A stretch of DNA of 64,000 nt from Lasiosphaeria ovina. Taxonomy: Eukaryota; Ascomycota; Sordariomycetes; Sordariales; Lasiosphaeriaceae. The DNA lies in assembly GCA_033439765.1 (NCBI GenBank), contig JAULSN010000005.1, forward strand, positions 2,433,001 through 2,497,000, in the 5' to 3' direction. The notes below the pieces were generated by a model. The model was not told the origin of the DNA, made no database searches, and worked only from the letters and a program-made list of their open reading frames with translations. Shown here piece after piece: positions 11,934 through 24,366 of this stretch. Every line of letters begins with the position of its first letter. The stretch's first letter is position 1. Made by a program: the position numbers and the translations under genes.

Positions 11934-14052
11934 CTACTCCGGGTTGTCGTCGCTGTCGAGGACGGGCTTCTCGTGGCGCGAGTACATTCTGTACTCGAGC
12001 GAGGTGCGAAAGTCGATCTTGCCCTGCTCGATCTGCTTCCTCGTGACGGAGAGCATGGACGGGGGCAGGCCCATGGACTCCAGGAAAGCGACAGCTGAAT
12101 ACGCGAGTTAGTTTCATAGGGTCTTTTTACCGGGGGGAAGAGGGGGACTCACTGTCCCTCCACTCGACGTCCTGGCGCTTGCGGTCCCATTTCAACTCCT
12201 CGGCCATGACGTCGATGACGGTGGGCAGGGCCTCGAGCGCGGCCTGGGCGTTGAGGAAGGCGAGGCGGGTGCGGCGGGCGAGGACGTCGACGGCGGTCTG
12301 AGCGTACTCGTGGCGGACGGCGTAGCGGATCTCGCCATCCACAAACGGGTACAGCTGGGAGATGCGCTCGCCGCGGGCGGGGAAGCGCTTGTCGGTGGGC
12401 TTGCACAGGGCGGCGACGGTCCAGGCGCGGTCGCCGTAGCTTTCCGTCAGGTGCTTGGCCACCTCGGTCTCGACGCCAAAGTGCTGGATGAGGTGGATGA
12501 AGAGGGTGCGGCTGAAGCCGTGCGCGCCGACGAGCCGCACGCGGTGCGTCTGGCACGACCCGTCGAGGCTGGCGCCGTCGTCGATGGCTTCGGACCCGCT
12601 GACCCGCGGCGCGTCGGTCACGGGCCGCGTGTGCAGGCCGAACTCCTTGACGGCCGCGTCGACGCACTCCTCGGCCATCTGGCGGTACGTGGTCCACTTG
12701 CCGCCGGCGCACGTGATGAGGCCCGACTCGGACACGTCGATCAGGTGGTTGCGCACCAGCGACTCGGTGTTCTTGGCCTTGGGGTCCTTGACGAGCGGGC
12801 GCAGGCCCGACCATGCGGCCAGCACGTCGCCGCGGCGGACGTTGATGTCGGGAGAGAGGTAGTGGCTGATCTCGTTGAGGATCCACTCGATGGACTTCTC
12901 GTCGGGGAGCGGGTTCGTGGTGATGGTGGCGGGCTCGTCGGTGGTGCCGGCGATGGTGTTGCCCTGCCACGGCAGGAAGAAGATGACGCGGCCGTCCGAC
13001 GTCGAGGGGTCGATGAGGCCCATCTTGCCGGGGCTGTAGTAGCCCGGGAGGATGACGTGCACGCCCGAGGCCGGGGCGACGATCTCCTTGCAGTTGGGGT
13101 CGTCGAGCTTGCGCACGCCGTCGGTGAAGGGGCCGGTGCAGTTGATGGTGCACCTTGCGCGGATGTTGAACGAGTCGGGCCTCCTGCCGTCGCGCTCGGC
13201 GACCATGTCCCGGACGGTGGCGCCGCGGACCTTGCCGTGGCCGTCCTTGAGCAGGGCGGTGACCTCGACGTGGTTGACGACGGTGGCGCCGTACAGGGCG
13301 GCGGTCATGGCGATGGACACGTTCATGCGCGAGTCGTTGTGGGCGCCGTCGTAGTAGACGAGGGCGCCGACCAGGTCGGTCTGCTTGAGCATGGGGAAGG
13401 CGTCGACGGCCTTGCTCTTGGTCAGGAAGTAGGAGCTCTCGATGCCCTCGCTGCCGGCGAGGAAGTCGTAGAACTTTGTGCCGGCCCAGTAGTAGGGCAC
13501 CTTCCACCAGCGGTCGAGGGGCAGCATGATGGGCAGCCACATGCTGAGGTGGGGGGCCGTCTGCAGGAAGTACTTGCGCTCCTTGAGGGCCTCCTTGACG
13601 AGCTCGTACTGGGCGTAGTCGAGGTTCCAGACGGCCTTTTCGAGGTAGCGCACGCCGCCGTGGACGAGCTTTGTGCTCTTGCTGCTGGTGCCGCTGCTGA
13701 AGTCGTCGCGCTCGACGACGGCGACGCGCAGGCCGCGGGTGGCGGCATCGAGGGCCACGCCGGCCCCGGTTGCGCCGGCGCCAATGACCAGGATGTCGTA
13801 CTCGGCGTCTTGGTCACCGGAAGGGGCGCTGCTCTTCTTGAGGGCTTCGATCTGCTCGGCGCGCGACTTGATGCGCGGGAAGCGAGGCAGCTTGAAGGTG
13901 CCGCCGCCGCCAAAGATGGGATGGGGCACGACGGGGCCGTCGTAGCCAGGGATGTTGCGCGGCCGGTACACGTAGTAGAGGGCCCCGCCGGCGACACCAG
14001 CCACGGCCGCGGGGGCAATCAGCCGGCGCGCAGCTCTCGCGAACCGCGGCAT
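11934..14052 (-). CDS. GUT2: Mitochondrial FAD-dependent glycerol-3-phosphate dehydrogenase
   Basis: Two exons, 14052-12153 and 12094-11934, give 686 residues (yeast Gut2 is about 650). The intron starts GTGAGT, has a CTAAC branch site and ends TTCAG. The enzyme oxidises glycerol 3-phosphate to dihydroxyacetone phosphate at the inner mitochondrial membrane and passes electrons to ubiquinone; it belongs to the glycerol-3-phosphate shuttle and glycerol use. Residues 1-30 form a basic presequence (MPRFARAARR) followed by a short alanine/glycine-rich membrane segment. The FAD Rossmann motif GAGATG is at 91-96, followed by the family motifs SSGTSSKSTKLVHGG and GVRYLEKA. The C-terminal DAO-type domain is complete. 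The ATG at 14052 is preferred because the frame stays open upstream only through a hexanucleotide repeat and contains no ATG there. A 690-residue antisense frame across this gene is a codon-bias shadow. Confidence 0.95.
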
Positions 14053-14097
14053 GGTGTTATGCTGTCTGCGCTGTTTTGTTGCTGCTGTCGATGTCGA

Positions 14098-14215
<118 letters not shown>

Positions 14216-14376
14216 GGCGTCTCGTTACAAAGACAGCGCAGTGGCTGCAGTCCCAACCGAGAAGCAGGACGGACTGCTGCTTGCTTCTGCTGCTATCACT
14301 CGGCCTGCCTTTTCCTGTTTCCGTTCCTGTTCCCGTTGATCTTGGACAGACTGAGCGAGGGCCAGCCCGATGGATG

Positions 14377-14414
14377 ACCTAGACCTAGACCTAGACCTAG
14401 ACCTAGACCTAGAC
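14377..14414. repeat. ACCTAG hexanucleotide array
   Basis: Six tandem copies of ACCTAG about 325 bases upstream of the GUT2 start. The same motif in doublet form recurs at 14957, 29261 and 36176. Confidence 0.9.
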
Positions 14415-16418
14415 GATGGGACGGACGGCGACCAGGCCGACTGCGAAGGTTCGCGTCGGCGGTTGGGACAGCTCCGCAAAGACGCAACCGTCGCCTACGC
14501 AACGCAGTGAAGCGTCTGATGGATGCCTGTCGACGGATGTTATAGCGATGGAGCCGATGGAACCGAGACGGGTCATTTAGTCAAGACTCGGTGTTTCAAG
14601 CTGGCCGCCTCTTGGAGATGAGCGCTCGACCGCGCCGTTAGAGCCCGCCCGCAGATTTTTGCCCGTAGAAATATATATTATCATAAAAATGATTGACTGT
14701 TTTAGGAGGCAGGCAGGCGACGTGCAGCCCAGGTAGGTAGCTGAGCTGGCTCAAAGTCGAATTGAAGTCGGCGAGGCGTCCGTCGGTCGCATCTACACCG
14801 AAGCCTGAGCGGCCCTGTCTAGCGTCCCGTCTAGGCGGGTAGGTGTTTCCCCCTGAACGACCTGGGCCGTCCGCTGGTTGGGCGCGCCAGCTAGCTTTAA
14901 GTTAGTGAGTTAGGGAGATAATGGATCTAGCTAGCGAGCCCGCCGATTCAGATGCCACCTAGACCTAATGGATAGGTGCCAATGCCAATACGTATGGAGG
15001 CCCGGTAACAGTGGCACTCACAACAGCCCGAGCGAGCAAACAGCCACATTATTTTCAAGCGTCAAAGAGACGAGACCGAGGTTGCCCTGGCTGGCGCGGC
15101 AAAAGAAAACCCGACGCCTCTGCTCTAGAGTTTCGGGCCCCGGGTTCCTGCAGAGCCAAAGACAGGGTCGGTCCAAGATTGAAGCCTCCCGCCCATCCTT
15201 CCCTCTTCTGACAGCCAGCCAGCCAGCCAGCCAGCCCGTACCGTACCGTAGCAAAGAGGAAATCCCCGATTCTCCCGCACGTCTCAGCGCCAGCGAAAGG
15301 CCCCTTGTGACAAGATGCAGCCCAGCCATTGGCCAGCGACTTTTTTTTTTTGGCGAGGCAGAGGCCAGAGGAACCAGAATTACCCCGAGTGGCTTACTTA
15401 ATTAGCTGACGGTTGCGGCACTCAAAGTCAAAGTCTCTCATTGAAGCCAACCTAATGAGCATGTGAATGTTAAATTGTCGCCCAGTCCCGACTGAGGTGG
15501 TTCCAGGTTATTTTCCGCCAATGGGAGAAACCCGACCCGGCCCTTAAGAATCACAACTCCCGGAGCTTTTGCTTGCTTGCCTTCTACAGCCACTTCTTAA
15601 ACAAATCCGGGGACAAGCTGCAACAGCGTCAACCCATCCAGCTGCCACTGTCTTCCCCGGCGCTGTATCCATGGTTATGCCTGCAGTCATGTAAAGTAAA
15701 GTACTAGAATAGTTGAGAATGGTGGCAGTAATAGCAACAACAACGCAACCTGCCGCTCAGGGACCAGGCCTGTATCTTTCCCCGGGCATGTCTTGCCCTG
15801 CTTCTTCGATGGAACAGTAGAGTACAGGACAACAGCAGATGAGATCGTCAGGGGAAATAGAGCGACATCTGAACACGGACAAGCCGCCCATAATCACGTG
15901 ACTGCACAACAATCGTTACTTTCACAATCAAGAAGTCGCAACAAAAGCAAGGTATTCCATAGAGAAGAAGATCCTGTGTGCCTCAGCGGCATCACAAGCT
16001 TGTATTAGTTCCCTCTCTCTTCGCGATCGTGCGCGGTCAGTCGGAAGACGGCATCTTAGCACGCCTATGTATGTATATATTATCTTGTCAATCGATCAAC
16101 CAGGCAAGCAAGCCATGTGTGTGAATGCCACCGCCCCAAAGGCACCTCCAGTTCCTGTCAAAAATACTCCAACAAAGGTAATCCCACAAAGTAATCCACA
16201 CAAAATAATCCCACACAAAATAATCCCACAAGGGTATTTCCATCAGAATCCTCGACTTGTCCGTCAGTCGTCCATGCGACGCCAAAACTCCAGCCATGCT
16301 CAAATGTCCCTTCTCTATGCCCCGTATGATGTGATGCGCCATGTCCAAGACGAACAAAAGACGCCAGTCGTAAACTCTGACTATAAAAGCCCTTATATGG
16401 ACCCGAATGATGACCGCT

Positions 16419-19400
16419 CTAGAGATCATCGAGGCTGAAATCGCCGTGAAAGCCTTGGTTGAGCAAAACCGCTGCTAGGCGTCGTCTCTGAAGCGGGAGC
16501 TCTCGGCTCGTGTATGCATGTCTTGGGTCTAGGCCTGCTGCTATGCAAATGGCGTTGGTGATGGTGAAAACGCCGCAGTCCCAGCCATTGGTCTGCCGCG
16601 GTGCTGCATAGTCGACCACCTTCCAATCGCTCTCGACAAACGCCTGCCCTAAAGTCGCCTTGACCCAGTTGAGCAACACGCCCGTGACCTCGGTGCTGCC
16701 GTCTGCGCGCATCGAGTCCATATGCGTCACCGTCCGTCGCGTGGGGCGAACCACACCTAGAGTCCAGTGACTGCCGTTGCAGATGGGGACGAGGATCGTG
16801 TCAATGTCAAGGAAGAACGGCGCTCTGATGTTGGCCTGCCGCATTACACGCCCCGCGCTGTTTGGGCCCGCACTATTTATACGAGGATAGAAGAATGAAC
16901 TCAAGGCAGCACACTTCGGAGCTTGATCTCTGCCGTCTCCAGCATTGTCGTTCACGGCGTTGATCCTTTTGGCGAGATGCGCGAGCGAGGCATTGATGAC
17001 ATTGTCGTTGAGCCATTCCGTTGGCGGGATCAGCATTGACATGTCGCGGCCTGTGAGATTGCTTCCATCGACGGCCTGTGCCAAGTTGGCTGAGAAACTG
17101 TCTCGGCTCGCAGCACGGTCGACTTTTGCGTCCCAGTCTGGCTGCAGCGGGGTGACCAACGCTCGCCGTGCACGTCTAAGCCCCGTCTCGGCCTCGTATG
17201 CAGCAGCCTCTTCGGCCACTCGTCGCCGGGTCTCGTCCTCAACACGTCGTGCCTCTTCCTCAGCCAGACGCGCCTCTTCTTCAGCTTTGCGACGAGCCTC
17301 TTCCTTGGCCTTGTGCTCAGCCTCTTCCGCATTGCGGCGCTCGATGGATTCCACCCATTCTCCCTCGATTTGGTTAGTCACCTCGAGATCGATCTGGCGG
17401 CTGACTGCAATCTCATGGCTCTCGACAGTGCTGCCATGCGGCTGACTATCCAAACGTTCAAGGTGCTTGTCCCAGAGTACACGTCTCTCTTCCTCACTCA
17501 GGAGATTGTACGGCGAGGCTCTCGTCTTCGACATGACCTTCAGCTGCTGATGATGCTGAAGCTCCGCATCAAGACGATCTTGCTCAATCTTCATCTTGTG
17601 CTCGTCGAGCTTCTTCTGCTTCTCAATGCCGTGCTTGATGTCGAGCGCGACATCTTGCAGGAATTTGCCGTACTTGAGGTGGTGGTAACGGAGTCGCATC
17701 TCGCTCTCGGCCATTGCCACGGTGCTGGGAGAATGCTTGTCGCTGCCACGGAGAGATTGCCAATAGAGATCTTCGGCCAATCGTGCGTCCTCTTGCTTTT
17801 GCTTTGCAGCAGCCTCTGCAGCAGCCTCTGCGGCCTTCTTCTCTTGCTGCGCGATCTCTTCTGCCTCGGCTGCGGTGATGGCCACGACAGGAACCTTGCT
17901 AGGCGGCGAGTAGAGGGCCAAAGGACTCAGAAAGTCGAGTGTTCGTTTCTTCTCGGGCGTCGAAACGTACTTGGGCGAGGCCGGGTTCTCGTCCCAAGGC
18001 TTCGACTGCTTCAGGATCCCTTTGGGCTGGATGATGCGTCTCGGCTTGCACGACTTGAGGGGGGTTCCCACTCGTCTCGGGGCCGGCGATGGATGCTTCA
18101 AGGCATAGACTGGGTCGATAGTCGTCTGGCCAACCTCAATCTCGTCGAAAAAGGGGGTGGGGTAGCTGCCTGGCATGACCGGGATATCATGCAGGCCAGG
18201 GCAAATGACGAAGCTGGGGAGCAATTCTTGCTTGTGGAGGGCATTAACGTCCACAACAATCTTGGTGATGGCCAGCTCGTCATCTCCCGTGAGACCAATC
18301 ACATCTTTGATGGTCAAAAGAAAGCCGAGAAACTCGGCACCGATCCGGTAGTCGCATCTGCCGAAGACGTCGGCGAGACACACAGACTTTGGAGGCGTTG
18401 GGTGGCGTCGCTTCATGTTATCGAGCGACTGCGAATTGTAGACCTTGTCCATGAAGCCCATGGCGGTCCGAAGGCCTTTCCGAAACACGATGACCGTCTG
18501 GTTGAACTTGTTCGCCCGATCCCTGCGGCTGTCCGTGTTCTCGATCTTCCCGTACAGCTGCTCCGAGAGATGGGCAAGAGCGCTGTTGAGCTCAAGGAGC
18601 TCGCCGCTGGCTGGGTCGTGCTCCTTCTTGATGGTTTCGACGCTCACGCCGCCAGAGTACTTGCCGCTGTCGAGTTGGTTCTGGAGCGTCTCCAGCCCTC
18701 CGTAGAGGCGCTGGAGCGCCTCCAGCCCGACGTTTTGGGTGACGTCCGTCACCCACTCGAGGTAGGGGAACTCGGCAATGCCGAGTTGGTCTGTCGCCAG
18801 CCCTGGGTTGGCTGGCACTGAGTGCATGCGCTTGATGCGCTTGATGGTGACATTGGCGCCGCTGACGGCGCGGACCTCGGTGGCTGGTGCTGGTCGCACC
18901 ACCCCTCGGATTTTGTCGAGGAGGCCGAGGACCGAGCCTCCCATCGTCTTGACGAAGCCGGCGACGCCGGCCAGCATGGACCTCGCGGTCCCAAAAACTT
19001 GCTCGATTGAGCCTTCGTGTTCTTGGCCGGCTGGGCCGGCCACAAATCCTGGGACAGAAGTCCCGGCGGTCGCAAGGACCTCTCTCTCGGCCCGCCCGCT
19101 CTTCTTCTCCTCCGAGTTCGCGATCAACTCGAACTCGGAGTCTTCTGCCGGGCGCTTCCGGCTGCTGCCCTCGAGGATGGCGGCGTATGCGGGGTGGTAT
19201 TCCCCTGTGCTTCCGCACGCACAAAGCCCTATGAAATGATTAGCATGAAATGAGCGATTGATGAGAACAAGCTGAATGGGCGATTGATGAGAACAAGCTG
19301 AATGAGCGATTGACAAGAACAAGGTGAAAAAACTTACAGCGCTCGTCGTCCTTTACTTGAATGACCCGAAGGTCCTCGCCGGCGCGGAAAAATCGGAGGT

Positions 19401-19662
19401 GGCCGACACCAATCTCAGCCTCGGCCTTCGAGGCGTAGACTGTTGGGCTTCCGCACCAACAGTCCACTCTCATGTAGCAGTCGTTTACGACTGCCGCGAA
19501 AAGCTCAGTTGCGAACGAGTCGCCAACTTCCTCGCTTTTCGCCGTGACCAGGCGAGATTGGCCGCCAGGTGACGGGGGGGAAAGGGGGGAGGAGGAGGGG
19601 GGAGGCGGAGGCGGAGGTGTGCTGTTGCCCGAAAGGGCAGAGGCAGCAGAGGCTGGTTCCAT
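16419..19662 (-). CDS. Large protein with C-terminal Ulp1/C48 SUMO-protease domain
   Basis: Two exons, 19662-19338 and 19228-16419, encode 1044 residues. The intron starts GTAAGT and ends TTTCATAG. The C-terminal domain has the peptidase C48 (Ulp1/SENP) layout: His929 in GSHWTLG, Asp946 in HMDSM, Gln987 in RQTNGWDCG and Cys993. These are the residues expected for cleaving a SUMO-like modifier from a target or precursor. Before it lies a long charged coiled coil of EEARRKAEEEARLAEEEARR type (about residues 680-760) and a large region I do not recognise. The N-terminus is a proline/serine-rich low-complexity segment. The ATG at 19662 is chosen because an earlier frame start would translate an A-run. 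It may be a lineage-specific regulator rather than the core Ulp1 or Ulp2, since the N-terminus matches neither. Ulp1 domains are also carried by some transposons, but no transposase or terminal repeats are visible here. Confidence 0.82.
19252..19329 (-). repeat. Three 26-base tandem repeats within the Ulp1-like intron
   Basis: Units at 19252-19277, 19278-19303 and 19304-19329 share GCGATTGATGAGAACAAGCT on the plus strand; the third is more diverged. They make up most of the 108-base intron. On the coding strand the first two units end their sense copy with ATTCAG, an acceptor-like sequence. Confidence 0.9.
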
Positions 19663-22600
19663 ACTGTTAGTATGGTAACTCTTCGCAAAAAAAAAAAGGT
19701 CTGGTTGGTCGCTGCTTCTGGGAAGCTCTGGTAACAAGACGCACGAAAGAGTTGAAGAAGGGAGGAATTTGGAGGGAGGAGGGGAGGCAGAAAGAGTTTA
19801 AATACACGAGCACCTGCGACCGCACGCAGGCACTGATTGCCCGGTGGGTCCGTGTTGATACTGTCGAGGAGGGGAGGTGCAGACAACAATCGGACGGAAG
19901 GTGCGATTCACAGCCGGCCCGATAACACAACAATAGGAACCAGCAGAACCCGATCACGCCATTCAAATAGAAACCGGTAGAAGGGGGCATAGCTCCTGCC
20001 CCGCTCCCAATGTTCGGACGACCCGACAGAGCTCGAGGCACCGGGGAAAACCAAATCATACGTGGGGGATATTTACGTTATGGTATCTCGCTGAGGGAGA
20101 ATCGACGGCAATGCCTCCTACGTAGATAAACAGACCAAGACAGCTTATATTGAGGTCGAGGCGGCGGGCCTGAAGCTCGGGGGCAGCGAGAATGTCGAGG
20201 GGATGCGGTCTGAAGTTTAGGGGTTGCGATCGGGCGAGGAAGGTGCGCGTCGTCAGGAAGGTACGCATCGGGGAAGTGTGTCGGTGGGGCAACAATGCGC
20301 TGTCGCGTTGAGAAGCAATTGGACCGTGCGTCTAGGCTACTATGTTCGGGGGCTTCTCTACGCTCGCAGGACTCGATGCGCAAGTGAGGTCGCGGTGAAG
20401 ACGGTCGCGCGCATTCAGCGATTTGGGATTTTGGTGATGGTGTTGAGGCTCTGCAAAATTTAGTACGAGGAACGTTGGAACAAAGCTGGGGAGCTTTGTC
20501 CCGCCCCCCCAACATGCCAATCAATCAAAGCGGGTCGGTCGTCCCAGCCGAACGCCACCGCGACCGCGGATGTAACCCCGCATGGCTCAACAATCCTTGC
20601 CATAGCTCCAGCCCACTCCGCATTTGACACAAATCGACATGCTGCATCCAGCTTTGTAAATCCCATGTCTGCCGGGACACGCGCAAAATAACCTGCCTCC
20701 CCGACTTTCGTTGTGTTTATTGTCGAATTTCTATATCGTTAAATGAGGAAGAGTGTCTACCAAAAGAGCGACGGATGTGCTGGATACAAGGCCGAGACTG
20801 GCCTGAGATTTCGCTACTCCTGACGCATTGGATATGCCAAATGAGACAGCGTCGAGCTCGATGACAAAGACTGGGAAGGGAAGCTATTTACCAAGTTTAA
20901 ATCTACAAAGACCTTTGATATTTACGTACAGAGCATGCTCATTAAATATCTCGGGCTCATTTTCTAGGATGGGACACGTAAATAATTAATACACATATGA
21001 CTGTACGACGCATATGTTTGCCCACATCGTCTCCTCAGAGCAAAGGCTTTGCCTGGACAAACCTCTTTGCCCGCAACGCTGGTAATCCATAATCTACCCA
21101 AGGTCAAGGCCAAGCAAAGGGGAAACACGGTGAGTTTGCAGCATAATCACAGCTCCAAGTTGAACGAAAAATCAAAACTGCCCACAATCACTTCCTTATA
21201 TCCTACGGGGAAGTCGTCAAAATCAATTACGGCTCGACGCGTGCCATGGTTTTATCACGTCATTAAAAAGATACGTCCCAGGTCCCCGTGCTCCTCCCCA
21301 TTGCAAATCAGCCCGCCCACCCGTTTGCCTGCCTGGTTGCTATGTGGGGGGTTCCCCATTCCTGCACGGCGTATCCACTCTCAAAATCCCAACGCAAGTT
21401 CGACTTCCCGGCAGGCACGGCAGGTAGGGAACTGCACGCCCATCTGCCCGGCCGGGTGCCTGACATTGACTGACAGCAGAGGAAGTTCCCCACTGTTTAT
21501 ACTTTGAGCTAGCAACAGGCTGATGAACATCCCTGCCCCGAGTGGATATCGCAGTTCCCAGACCGCCGGTGCCTGCAAAGTCATGGCTCCACACTCAACG
21601 CAGGTACGCAGCGGCTGCGAGAAACATCAGACGAGCTCGACGCTAAAAGAATGCTGTAGAATAAACAGGCAGTCTTTCCCTACGTGCCGGAGCTTCACTT
21701 CCGGTACTGGCTGGTCGAGTCTCCGGATGAAAAAGGTGGCTCTACAGCCGTTGCTGGTGGGTTTGCTGGTGCTCTACGGCCCGAAGCTGATCTCCCATTT
21801 TTGCACGCCACGGGCCGTTGGTGCTCAGGGCAGCTCTAAGTACCCACAAGCCGTCGCCAGTCCTTGCTGCTGCCAGACTGGGCACCTCCATAGGTAGCAC
21901 CCTTGCCGCAGTATTCACTTCGTCTTGGGAGAATATGCTTTGCTTCTATTTAGTAGATAATGTCAGTGGTGCCTCGTCGTCACTGGGACTGCGTGGGATT
22001 CTGCCTAAGGCACCTTAGGGAGCTTGCAGCTCAGCACCGCGCGAGACTGTAGAACGCTTCACTGTAAACCGCGTGACCGCAGCTACACATTTCGTCATCG
22101 GGGAGTTTACCAGCAGGAGGAGACTGTGAGTCATAGTAGAGAGACCGAGAAACGGCCGAAGTCGACGGTTGAAAACCAAACCGTCTGATCCAAGGTGCAA
22201 GGTACTTAGGTACATGCGTCGTTCAACGGCTCTCGCCCGGCAGGGCAGGGCAGGCCCAGGTGGTGATGGATGGCGTTGGCACGGCAACCCACCATAACAA
22301 CCTCAGCTCGCTGCTTGGTACGCGGAGCGCACAGCGAAATCTCCGAAGCTACACGCTGCCAGACGTAGGTCTTGCTACAGGTGCTACGTGAGATGTCTCT
22401 ATCGGTACGGCACACAAAGTCATAGGAATTGCCCGTGCCGCCGTGCTTGAGCATTATGGTGTGTAATTTGGGCGTTCGCAGTGTGGTGATGGCAACTTGG
22501 GAGCAGCAATGCATCTAACTCGTCTGGCGACGCCTTTCCCTCGTAAGCATTGTGGCGTGAATGCTAGAGGCTGCCAAGTTCAAGCCAGGCTGCAAATATA

Positions 22601-24023
22601 GAAGAAATCACCAGCGTTGGCCACGCAGGACACGAAGAGCTGTCAAGCCAGCCTCGAACCCCAATCTACCACTGCCGCCGTGACTCGTAAATCGGATATC
22701 TGCTCCAAATGAAGAAGCTTACTCAATGTATCGTGAGGTACTCGTGTGGAAATCCGACGGCGCCATTGCCGCCGGATTATGAAGCACGCAACCACATCTA
22801 CCCAAGGAAGTTCTTTTGGGGACCTCAGCGAAAGATATACGAAGCTGTACGTATTACGGCTATAGGGGGAGGAATCTCGAAATGCGCGCAGCGCCTATGT
22901 TTTTTCCCAAGGCGCAATGCACGATCCTACGGCTTCTGGTACCGCTGCGCCTGCCGCAACTGTGCTAGATAAAACACGGCCGATGGAGCAGGAAAAGGGA
23001 GATGGCTTATATGCCGAATTGAGAGGGACTTGGATGTGAGTCGGTGTGTAGTAGGTGGCCATTCATTTCATATTAAGCAGCTCTGGATATATTTCCTCGG
23101 CCGGAAGCTTTGAATGTTGAGCAAGCGTACATGAGCCGAATACGACTACATGTAGGTGTAAAGTCCAAGAATCTAGCCAGTGTGCATTTAATATAATCAG
23201 CAGCCGACTTGATGTGTGACGGCCTGATAGTTATTTGGCGTATTTCTTCAGGTCGAGCTCAAAGAATAGCAAATCCTCACTGGCGAAATGACAAATCGTT
23301 CCAGGCACTATTTATCGCACAGAAAAAATATCATGACATGGGCGTTTCCCCAAGCCCGGAGACGCTTGTTCCTTCTCCAGCATCAGTAAGCGGTGATGAA
23401 AGAGGCAGCGAGTAATGGAATCTACGCTGTCTAGAATTAAATTTTATCAAGGTCTCTGTTGGAGCTAATAAGGTAAATATCATGAAGAAACAGTCTTCCA
23501 GGTTATGAAATATGGAAATTTGATAAACCGCAATTATTTTGGTTTAAAACATCTCCAATAACGTCGCTTGCCACCGTCGTTTTAATTTATTCTCCTTGGA
23601 GAAATGCAGAACTATTTTGCCTCCTGTTTCTTTGTTCTTTTTCTTCTAATTTCCTTTGGCATGAAGTTAAAATGCAGATACGGTCCTGTGGCACACTACG
23701 GTACTGTGGCACACGCTTTCCGGAGTTCGAGGACGCATTAGATAAAGGATTTCTTGCGGTCGTCCCGGACGCTAATCTCGACGCATAAGATCACCACCAA
23801 AGCCGTAGTCCATATGCGTCAAGGGTTGCTACATTCCCCCTTGGACAGGAGGTATATCCCTTCAGCAGGAACCACAGGGGTAAAGACGCAGCGCATATTA
23901 CCAAGAGGGGTTTCGGACACCAAAGTCGAGACCGGACAAAAAATTCTCAGCCTGGAACGCGACCTGACAAAGCTGTATATGGCCCAAAGGCCTTGCGTAG
24001 AATGCTCGAGGCCTTCTTAGATA
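19663..24023. other. Gene-poor intergenic region, partly A/T-rich
   Basis: No known protein is recognised apart from a small candidate frame at 22709-22972. A/T-rich patches occur near 20700-21020 and 23440-23670. The region has few long frames in any direction and continues to the left flank of the LTR element. Confidence 0.45.
22709..22972 (+). CDS. Candidate small cysteine-rich protein
   Basis: An 87-residue frame begins with ATG at 22709. It has CxxxxxC and CRNC-type cysteine spacing near the C-terminus (FWYRCACRNC) and no signal peptide. An optional 45-base intron could be removed in frame (donor GTACGT at about 22847, acceptor GCGCAG), joining KIYEA to RLCFF. The frame is isolated in gene-poor DNA and I do not recognise the family. 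It may be a real small gene or chance. Confidence 0.3.
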   Translation: MKKLTQCIVRYSCGNPTAPLPPDYEARNHIYPRKFFWGPQRKIYEAVRITAIGGGISKCAQRLCFFPRRNARSYGFWYRCACRNCAR

Positions 24024-24028
24024 CCGGT
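24024..24028. repeat. Left target-site duplication CCGGT
   Basis: The five bases CCGGT precede the left LTR and recur immediately after the right LTR at 26572-26576. This is the signature of integrase-mediated insertion. Confidence 0.93.
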
Positions 24029-24337
24029 TGTTGGAATGACAAGGTCATTCATAATAGTCACTATAGTAACCGTTGCGAAAGGGTGGTTGGGAGATTGGTG
24101 GTATGTTCATTTATCTCTTCTCTGTTCTATTCCTTAGGGTTACAGGGTGCTTGGTGGTTTTGGGGGAGTGGGCTGTCCACAGGGTGGATGGTCCGTGCAC
24201 ACTAAGGTCACGTGCTAGGGCAGCTGACCCGTGTGTCCGGGCCAGGCCCACTATTCTTCCTGACTGACCAATCAGGGCTATGCGGCCCGCCGAGCCGCCT
24301 CAGCCTCCGTAACTCTGATTGATCGGTTATTCCTACA
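24029..24337 (-). repeat. 3' LTR of the gag-only element
   Basis: A 309-base repeat that matches 26263-26571 at every position I compared. Relative to the minus-strand gag gene it is the 3' LTR. Confidence 0.93.
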
Positions 24338-24366
24338 CTGGCAGTCTTTTCTTCCTCCACAAGATC

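Noticed and set aside
17313..18821. 502-residue plus-strand frame opposite the Ulp1-like gene
   Set aside because: Antisense to a coherent coding frame with a recognised protease domain; Leu/Val-rich text with no motif.
22640..22690. Possible tRNA gene with a GGTTCGAG-like B box on the minus strand
   Set aside because: The A-box-like and B-box-like words are too close together and no acceptor stem can be drawn.
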